DNA from: Trichostrongylus colubriformis
Lineage: Eukaryota; Nematoda; Chromadorea; Rhabditida; Trichostrongylidae
DNA: 64,000 nucleotides
NCBI GenBank assembly: GCA_963978905.1
Contig: OZ022259.1
Coordinates: 24,836,068-24,900,067 of the forward strand
Direction of reading: 5' to 3'
The notes beneath the pieces are model-generated. The model was not told where the DNA came from and ran no database searches. It worked only from the letters and a program-made list of their open reading frames with translations. Positions 56,520-64,000 of the stretch are shown here, one piece after another. A program made the translations under genes and the position numbers. Numbering within the stretch: the stretch's first letter is position 1; the number at the start of each line of letters is the position of its first letter.

Positions 56520-57861
56520 TATGGTTCCCTCTCACCTGCCCAATACCAACAGATTCCTTGAGATTCTACACAGCTCCAACATTGAAGGAGATGCTGTAGT
56601 GGAGTCATTCGATGTCACGTCACTTTATACCAATGTACAAAACGAGCAGGCCTTGCAGGCATTGTCAGAGATGCTTGACAGGCATATGCACAACATACGG
56701 TCTTTTGGACTTGGTAAACGATCCATAATGACTCTAGTCAAGGAATGCTTAAATTGTAACATCTTCAGATGGGCAGGAACATACTTTTCTCAAATTAGAA
56801 GTCTAGCCATGGGTCAACGCTTAGCACCGGTACTTGCTGTTTGTTTCATGGGTAGAATCGAAGAACCGGTGCTCAGGCGTCTACCTTTGATGTACTGTAG
56901 GTACATAGACGACTGTTTCATTGTAACATCAACACAATCCGAAATGGATGAGTGTTTCCGCCTAATGAATGAACAGTCACAGTACATCAAACTCACACGC
57001 GAATCACCACACGACGGTTGGCTCCCTTACCTCAACACACAAGTCAAGGTATCCGACGGCGTCATACGTGTGAAATGGTACCGCAAGAGTAGCTCTAAGA
57101 ACATCTTGATTCACGCTTCATCGGCTCATCCCACTGCCGTTAAACGAGCGGTTGTCGGCAACATGTTCAAAACGGCTATGGCGATGTGTACAGGTGATGT
57201 TGAACGACATGAATCACGTAAGCTGGCTACAGAAATAGCCATTGCCAATGGCTATGCGGCACCAGGATCACGAAGACGACGTGTCGCTCCACAAGAGGTA
57301 CCGCGTCGACCAAAATTACCCCTCTGTCTTCGCTTTATATCCGACAAGGTGAGCGCTGCCATTCAAAAGAGTATTAGAAGAGCACAGTTGCAAGAAGATG
57401 TTCAGTTAGTGAACATTCCTAACGAAAATCTTAAAAAGCAACTGGTGCGCAACAGACACTATGATAGGCAGTGCTTATCAGATAATTGTGCTATCTGCCC
57501 ACACGGCAAGGCAGGAGATTGTATGTATAGTGGAGTGATTTATCAAATTGAGTGTCGGGCTTGTGGCTATACTTATATAGGAGACACGGGGAGGATTGTA
57601 GCAATTCGAGTCAAGGAACATCTAGCTAGTATTAGACGCGGTACCCTAACAACAGCTCTTGGGAGACACAAAGTAGAGGAGCACGATGGCATTCAATTCG
57701 AAATCAAGTGCACGGTGTTGGCGCATGAGACGGAAATTTCTGCTAGAAAAGCATTAGAAGCGTTTTGGATTTCTGTCAAGAATCCAAGAATGAACAGCCG
57801 AGATGAGCGTCCATCAATAACCAATGAATTGTCGCCGTTCATACCACACTGCGAGCTGTAG
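56500..57861 (+). CDS. Penelope-like RT/GIY-YIG endonuclease, 5'-truncated, 453-aa open frame
   Basis: An uninterrupted frame with RT3 (FDVTSLYTNV, near residue 38), a B-like block (AMGQRLAPVLAVCF), the catalytic YIDD (CRYIDDCFIV), a thumb/connector, a Cys-rich CAICPHGKAGDC, then GIY-YIG (GVIYQIECRACG, YTYIGDTGR) and a basic tail. This RT plus C-terminal GIY-YIG order defines Penelope-like retroelements, which copy RNA at a nick made by the nuclease. Full-length proteins are usually longer; here the fingers (RT1-RT2) are missing and the first residues come from the palindrome loop. The frame may be young but is not a complete element. Confidence 0.9.
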   Translation: MLLRNHDMVPSHLPNTNRFLEILHSSNIEGDAVVESFDVTSLYTNVQNEQALQALSEMLDRHMHNIRSFGLGKRSIMTLVKECLNCNIFRWAGTYFSQIRSLAMGQRLAPVLAVCFMGRIEEPVLRRLPLMYCRYIDDCFIVTSTQSEMDECFRLMNEQSQYIKLTRESPHDGWLPYLNTQVKVSDGVIRVKWYRKSSSKNILIHASSAHPTAVKRAVVGNMFKTAMAMCTGDVERHESRKLATEIAIANGYAAPGSRRRRVAPQEVPRRPKLPLCLRFISDKVSAAIQKSIRRAQLQEDVQLVNIPNENLKKQLVRNRHYDRQCLSDNCAICPHGKAGDCMYSGVIYQIECRACGYTYIGDTGRIVAIRVKEHLASIRRGTLTTALGRHKVEEHDGIQFEIKCTVLAHETEISARKALEAFWISVKNPRMNSRDERPSITNELSPFIPHCEL

Positions 57862-57978
57862 AATGTAGCGATAACACATTACGTGCGTCTCCCAAGTATG
57901 TCCATATCGGGAACAACGAATGTGTATCACTTGCTACTGGTTGTCACCAAAGTGTGGTAGCGGGTTTTTCCGCTCTTA

Positions 57979-59011
57979 CAAGGAAAGGACCACAGGTCGA
58001 AGTGGCCATTCGGAATGGGATACATATGATCCGACGTATTTTCGGGCGCTGATCTCGAATCTGTATTCGAAAATTGCAAAACGATTCTCTGAGCGGAGTT
58101 ATGGAGGTTTTTTTGAAAAATCAATACTATTATGGTAGGTTTGGAAGCCCATAGCACGCGAGCCAGACCTTTTTGCACAAAACCAGGGAGATTTTCGTGT
58201 TCAGGGAGTCAAATTACCCCAGAAGACAAGTTTTTAGCCAATTCGAGAATTTGACCAAATTTCGGAAAAATTCACGGGCTATAGGGGTGGCAGCCCATTG
58301 AACAAAGGAGAAGTCGTTGACCCTTGCCTAGGAAATGCTCCTAATTGACGCTTGTTTCGTAGATTTAGTGCGATGGGCAAGTGTAAAAGGTATGTGTAGG
58401 CTATCCTGTTCAGCTTGCAGGGTTTTCTGTAGAAGAAAATTCAAAATCTACCACTTTATAACCTGACCACCCCCAATTTTCCGAAGTTGGACCAAAAACT
58501 GGATTTGGCTGAAAATTTGCACAGAGGGGTAATTCGACCCACTGTGCACGGATATCATAATCTTTTCACGCAAAAACGCCTAATTCGTGTGGTACGGGAT
58601 TCTCTTCAACTTGGTATCCTTCCCTTGTGAGTAATGTTAGCAGTTATAAATAAAGTGGCAGAGTAAATGATGGGTGTGATAGGTACCAGTCCAAGGAAAC
58701 GTCCAGAAGTGGAAGAAAAGCACTTACTGACAATGAAACACAAAATGCAAAAAAACTCGCACTGGCGAGGAGCAAACCCTCGGCCCCTCTCCTGTAGATC
58801 CGGAGCACTACCACTGAGCCGCTGAGGCCGTTGACTTCCCAGCAACGGACATGCTGATGAACTGTTCATTCAAAAAAAAAAACCTCCATAACTCCGCTCA
58901 GAGAATCGTTTTGCAAATTTGGAATGCAGATTCGAGATCAGCGTCCGAAAAGAGATCGGACCATATGCATCTCATTCCGAATGGCCACTTCGACCTGGGG
59001 TCCTTCCCTTG
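57979..59011. mobile_element. MITE with CAAGGAAAGGACC ends and TTA target duplication
   Basis: Inserted in the right Penelope arm: TTA (57976-57978 and 59012-59014) flanks CAAGGAAAGGACC...GGTCCTTCCCTTG. The terminal arms are about 130 bp (GTGGCCATTCGGAATGGGAT, GATTCTCTGAGCGGAGTTAT). A 3-bp TTA/TAA duplication is characteristic of PIF/Harbinger elements. It contains a tRNA-like segment on the minus strand at about 58762-58840. Confidence 0.8.
58762..58842 (-). repeat. tRNA-like sequence inside the MITE
   Basis: The minus strand shows a D-arm/A-box-like GGCTCAGTGGTAGTGC, then a possible anticodon arm CTCC-GGATCTACA-GGAG, then a T-arm CGAGG-GTTTGCT-CCTCG. The T loop departs from TTCRANN and acceptor pairing is poor, so it is a tRNA-derived relic rather than a gene. 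Confidence 0.4.
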
Positions 59012-59246
59012 TTAGGTGGAACTTCAGGGTGAGTATTTCTTCGTGTTGCTGGAGTTTCTCTGTGTGGTCTCGACACGATGTCGGAACCGCTAGGGAAGAT
59101 GAAGCGCTTGGTGGTTTAGAGTCCCGAATGTAAACCTTGCACCACGTTCAGGCCTCTGAAGACGACGATTCAGTCGAAACTTCAGGCCACTTTAATAAAC
59201 GTTCCACCATTCAACCTCGAAAGGCACAAACTAATTAACAACTCAC

Positions 59247-59791
59247 ACTAACAATGCCGAGGTTGCAAGAAGAGAGAAGCTGGAGAATCTGTCGACAGCT
59301 TTTCGTTCACGCAACAACGGCTGTCCATGCGTACAGTTGCCGCCTTTGAGAGACAGCAGCTGGAACGGCGAAAAAAAAAAGAAAAGGAGAAGGGAAGATG
59401 GGAAGCGATTCCTTGCTCGTCGTACTCTCAAGACTCTCACCCTCCTATCTTCATTCGGTCCGTTCTTTGAAAAACCGAAGACAAGCTCTCAAGGTCTTTG
59501 AATGACCACAAATTTGTTCTACAGTTGCCAATGGTGACAAAATATCTGGCCACCTGACGGCCCTCACCATATTAAGAGGTGCGGAGGTATCAACGTGAAT
59601 TTCACTAGTGTACGATATCAAGTAATGTTTCCAACAAATTTTTCACAGTGATTAATACGGTGCTGAAGCATCTGGCGTGTGTCACAAATTATCGTCGTGC
59701 AACTACTATAGTCCCTTACTTTCGTGAAAATGTCTCGAAAGATTCGTTTAAACTGTGAGAAGAAGCAGGTTTCACGCATCTAAGATATTTA
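59247..59791. other. Decayed sequence after the Penelope array
   Basis: It begins with the putative start of another Penelope copy (59255) that soon hits stops. The rest is not recognised. Confidence 0.4.
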
Positions 59792-60379
59792 CAAAGGAAG
59801 GACCCGAGGTCGAAGGGGCCATTCGGAATGGGATACATTTGGTGCGACGTATATTCGGACGCTGATCTCGAACCTGCATTCCGAATTAGCCGAACGACTC
59901 TCTGAGCGGAGTCATGGAGGTTTCCTGGAAAAACAATGCTAGTACACGGTAGGTTTGGAAGCCCGTAGCACGCGAGCCAGACGTTCTTGCACAGAACCAG
60001 TACGTTTTTTGTGTTCAGGGAGCCGAACTACCAAATGGGACATGGTTTCAGCCAACTCGAGAATTTGACCAAATTTCGGAAAAATTCTTGGCCTACCCAG
60101 TAGGCCTCGAATTGGCTAAAAACATCTACTATGCGATAGTTTGGTCTCCTAAACACAAAAATCGTACTGTTTTTGCGCGAGAACTTCTGGCTCGCGTGCT
60201 ACGGGCTTCCAAACCTACCATATAATAGCATTGTTTTCAAAAAAAAAAAGCCTCCATAACTCCTCTCAGAGAATCGTTCCGCAAATTCGGAATCCAGGTT
60301 CGAGATCAGCGTCCGAAAATACGTCGGATCATATGTATCCCATTCCGAATGGCCATTTCGACCTCGGGTTCTTCCCTTG
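59792..60379. mobile_element. Fold-back MITE, sister of 57979-59011
   Basis: TTA at 59789-59791 and 60380-60382 flanks CAAAGGAAGGACCCGAGG...GAAGAACCCGAGG-type inverted ends. The arms extend nearly to the centre (GGTAGGTTTGGAAGCCCGTA and inverse), so it folds almost completely. It shares the arm CCATTCGGAATGGGATACAT with the other copy. Confidence 0.8.
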
Positions 60380-61555
60380 TTAGATGGAGTAGCTGAGTAG
60401 CTCAAGATCCATAGAGTCCCGAGGGGCACTGCCGCGAGATGATGTGGCGGGTCCTTTGATAATGCATCATCACGTCCCTTGATCACATCTCCATTCGGAC
60501 CCGATTCGGACGACTTTCTGCAGGACTCTTCTTTGGCCCATAAGGGTGTTCAGGTAAAAGTGATGTCGGAACAGCCACCACGCTGACCAGTCACAGCAAC
60601 GAGCATACAGCAGCGATCTCATCGCCCTCGTTTTCTGGAATATCTTGAAAGGCGAAGAATGCACTACTCCTCATGGCTGACTTGACTCTCTGAAAACCAG
60701 TTTGACGAATGTATAGAACTACTTGCACTAAGATCACCCGCAGCTCACGGCTCATGTTTTCCCTTTGTCAGCAAGTACGGGCTAGAAGCGATCTTATCAA
60801 TTCTAGGGCAAAATTATGAAATGTTCGTTATTCGTATACAGTTCGAGCAAGATTCGTGTTAAACTTTATTTCTTGTTGACGTGGTTAGGCCTTGTCAAGA
60901 GGTCCTGTATAGTCTCATTCTCAGTTTACAGCTTCTGGTCTCTCTATGTATTATAGTACCACATACCGAATAGGTCTTTCTAATAGACGCAAACTCATCA
61001 CATCACTGATTGAGCCGTTTTGCGTACAAGGATGTTCCAGAGTAATAAACAGTTGGAAGTGCAGCCTCTAAATTCGGCCGACATGATACAAAACACAATT
61101 CGCCGGATCTCAGAAGTGGCCTGGCGAACCTGTGGCCCATAGCTTTGCATCGGTTCCGTAAACAGCAGCATCGAAAATATTGTAGAAAAACAAGTAAGGA
61201 TCCGCAGATGTGGGAAGTATCGAACCGGCTACTCTATTGTAAAATCAGTCATTCACCCATTATTGAACGTTCATTAGATTTTCCTTCTGTTCCACTTCTC
61301 CTCACAGTGAAGAAGAAAGAGTCATTACCGTATTTGCAAAATATTACCTTATAGCATGTCATGGCAGTGATAACAAAACCGCAGAAGCACGTCGAAACGA
61401 CTGCGCGAATTCTGTAGAATTCACATGTATCACGATAAATCGCACACAGCATTATTGCGACAGCTGAAATCAGTGCGTTTGATGTTTAGCTTCGGAAAAG
61501 GTTGATGGATTTTTGCTAAGCTGGAATTAATTGAAGACATCAGAAGCGATAAATT
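60380..61555. other. Intergenic, nothing recognised
   Basis: No exon with splice support and no repeat identified. Confidence 0.4.
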
Positions 61556-61559
61556 CGGC

Positions 61560-61895
61560 AGACCGTGAAATATGAAAGAAAGGGTGCACAGCAATGTAAC
61601 AGTAGAGAAAGAACGAAAACAGCGAAAAATTGGAGAAATAGAAACTCAGAAACCCTCTCCTCTTCATCACCTCTCTGCGTCACTGGCTGGGGTACACTGT
61701 AGACGGGCGGAGAGGCTAAATCAGCCGGCCGCAAACGTTACCACGCCTTCGCGGGCAAATCGTCCGGCTGCAGGATTGCAGGATGATACGCCGTGCTGCG
61801 GAGTAGTGATACGACCCCATGCCGTGCTTTTTCGATGCGAATTGCGCTACACATCTCTGCTGAAGTGAGGGTTTGTTTTCAGAGAACGTATGTTC
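61560..61895 (-). repeat. Dispersed repeat, inverted partner of 11690-12010
   Basis: Its reverse complement carries TGTGAAAACA-type, GTCTAC..CCCAGCCAGTGACG and TTTCTCTACTGTTACATT words in the same order as 11690-12010. The apparent frame 61572-61868 is incidental. Confidence 0.55.
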
Positions 61896-62436
61896 ACAGT
61901 TCTCGGTCTCCCTTGACTTCTACAGGGATCGAGAGCAACTAGATATTCAAGTTTCTCCCTTTTATGTGGCGCACACGGTCCTTAATGTAGTCGGAGCATG
62001 ATTTGTTAAGAGAATGCACAGGATAAAGCTGGATTCACAGCTGAGCTCACTGTTGTCTGTGTGTGTCTGTTAATAGCCTGTTACACGGTCCTGTAGGATT
62101 CAGCTGCTCTTCCGAAAACGCTCTATTCTAAAGTTGTTCGACAAAAACTGTAATCGTTACAGTGCTACCGGTTTGGCATCTCCTATTGTGGCTCCCCTGA
62201 ATAAATTGAGGGTCAATGTCAAAGTTCGCGCTCGCTTGAATATCAGGTGTTCAGATATGTAACGGAGGATGTCATCCATAGTGAGTGCAGCAGAAATAAT
62301 AGTGCTTTTTTTCGACTAGGAATACTAAAGACACTTGTAATGAATTACGGGTCCTAATACGGGTTTTGAATTTGAGCCGTTTCCTGCTGTGCTTGAGCGA
62401 GACCTCTTAATATGTAGATATTTCAACAAGATGGCT

Positions 62437-62910
62437 TAAAGGCATACCACGCGATAATCATATTAGTTACTTTCTTGGGGCAACTGGCTCCTTGGATAAC
62501 TAATCCCGCCGCAACTTTAATGCGGCTGCACGGTGTACCCTCACGGTGTTGTGCCCGCTTGAATACAACCGAGCCACGCCCACCCATCCAAATCACAGCT
62601 GGCCTTAGATGAACAATTTCCCAACGTGACGCTCACGTGGAGTATGAAACTCGTATTAGGAGAAGATAATCTTATGAAACAGCCATTTCGATGATGAAAG
62701 CAGCTTCCGCAATGGATATGGTTCGTCTAAGGCCGGGTGTGATTTGGTTGTGTGGGCGTAGCTCGGTTGTGTTCAGGCAGGAACAACACCGTGAGGGTGC
62801 ATCGTGCAGCCGCAACGAAGATGCAGTCTGAGCAGTTATCCAAGGGCCTACTTGACCCAAGAAAGTGAACCACTAATCTGATTATCGCGTGGTGTGTCTT
62901 AAATTTGAAG
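62437..62910. mobile_element. Fold-back element, about 470 bp
   Basis: The left arm (TTAAAGGCATACCACGCGAT, AATCATATTAGT, CTTTCTTGGG, CCTCACGGTGTTG, AACCGAGC) is mirrored at about 62720-62910 (CAACACCGTGAGGG, CCCAAGAAAG, ATCGCGTGGTGTGTCTTAA). Arms are about 170 bp. No coding capacity. Confidence 0.75.
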
Positions 62911-64000
62911 GAAATCGGACATAGTATCAAATTTTGAAAGTGTCGCAAGACTTACACGGCTTACCGCAGATATTCCGTTTGAAAGGAGATAAGAAGTAGA
63001 GCATAGTTTGGTCTTTGAATTTTCATGCACCACTATTGAGTTGACGACGGGCGTTTTTTCTTTAGACAATAAGTTTTCAATGATCAATTAAACGACTCAC
63101 GGAAGAATCGGGCAACTCTTGTCAACAAGCTTGGAATGTTGTAGAGGACTACCCAATAGGTAGAATACCCCTCACTTACGAGTACGTCAGTCAATGCACC
63201 GAAGTAGAATTCCATACCTGCAGTGCTATGGTTAATGATTGTTTTGAAAAGCCAAATTTCAAATTCTTTGTTTAAAGAAAAAGAAATTGGATTATTTATT
63301 TGTCTCCTTTGAAGTGTACTGATATTATGTGCTAGGTACCCATATATTAACCAGGTTGCCATCACAGATCTACGCGCTTGTGACAGGGTAGAACTATTTC
63401 ATGTAGAAATGGTCGATAATAATCAGTTGACATCGATAGAGTTCAGTTTGTATAATTTCACCAGTTGGCTGGCGCACACCATTGTGCGAGTAACATCATG
63501 TACCCCTGTAGGTCAATCGAAATTGCTTCTTTCCACGAACTTTATTCAACTCCTATTACCTAATCAAATCAATAGCGATTTCGTAATCCTCGCGCACGAC
63601 GAATAGAATAGTAGCCTATTGTTCATCGTCCGACTGATAACACGCTACGTGGCGGTTTTCCGCTCATTTAATTAAAGAAATATATATGAGCGCCTAGGCG
63701 TCCATTGGTGGGTGTGTCTGTGGGTTCAACGGAAATTCTTATTTAGAGTGCCAGCTATCTTAGGCTTCTGCTTTTCGAAGTATTATGGGGGCGGCAGAGG
63801 ATATCAGTCGTGGTTGATCGAGAATTATTAACGACCGACCAAGAACGATTTACTCTTTATTCAATTTTACAGAAGGAAGCGTGTGCCGGGCCATTAGGCG
63901 CGTTTGGAGCATCCCATTCGGAGTAGGGAATAGGGAATTTTTAGAATATATTTCAACTATTCTAACTGAATTTCAGGTTTTTTTGCCGTTGCTGAAGTTT
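62911..64000. other. Intergenic, nothing recognised
   Basis: AT-rich. No supported exon, RNA gene or repeat. It may continue into features beyond the window. Confidence 0.4.

Larger units (their letters stand above)
56520..59246 (+). mobile_element. Penelope-like element, right copy, interrupted by a MITE
   Basis: Right arm of the palindrome: 56520-57978 plus 59012-59246, about 1.69 kb once the inserted 57979-59011 element is left out, equal to the left arm. It carries the open RT/GIY-YIG frame. The outer 230 bp mirror 54795-55025 and act as a terminal repeat. After it, 59255 starts ATGCCGAGGTTGCAAGAAGA, which looks like the beginning of a further decayed copy, as expected from the tandem/inverted arrays typical of Penelope elements. 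Confidence 0.85.

Overview
The window looks like nuclear DNA of a rhabditid (clade V) nematode, most likely a strongylid such as a hookworm. The evidence is multi-exon genes with short introns and TTTCAG-type acceptors, an NHL-2-like TRIM-NHL gene, a diverged ORC4 gene, and dense mariner, Tc1, RTE, Penelope and palindromic MITE content. There is no prokaryotic or organellar signature. Genus is inference only.

Layout. About 1-1800 is repeat DNA. 2914-8891 (+) is a 22-exon TRIM-NHL gene (RING, two B-boxes, coiled coil, low-complexity linker, NHL propeller; about 976 aa), followed by about 2 kb of T-rich downstream sequence that may be its 3' UTR. 12474-18194 (+) is an origin recognition complex subunit 4 gene whose introns hold a decayed mariner, a long-TIR element and a third repeat. 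20182-31423 (-) is a small coiled-coil gene recognised only by joining five short exons across about 11 kb; its introns are packed with MITEs, a minisatellite and perfect palindromes. 36201-36845 (-) and 36919 onward (+) are two divergent candidate genes separated by 73 bp.

From 37 kb on the window is mostly mobile DNA. A 5'-truncated RTE-like element (37481-39959) with a 14-bp target duplication splits what reads like the last exon of the plus-strand candidate gene. A Tc1-like element (40953-45756) is itself split by a complete RTE-like retrotransposon (41018-44286) with a 13-bp target duplication. Two further mariner elements (about 48.47-49.33 and 49.99-51.16 kb) and a TIR element (51658-52572) follow.

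54795-59246 is a head-to-head pair of Penelope-like elements forming a palindrome with arms of about 1.69 kb. The right arm is interrupted by a 1033-bp element with TTA target duplications, and a sister element of that MITE lies at 59792-60379. The last 3.6 kb holds two more repeat families and no gene that I recognise.

The host genes (RNA/protein regulation, replication initiation, unknown) show no functional link to each other. The dominant theme is layered transposon insertion and hairpin-forming repeats.
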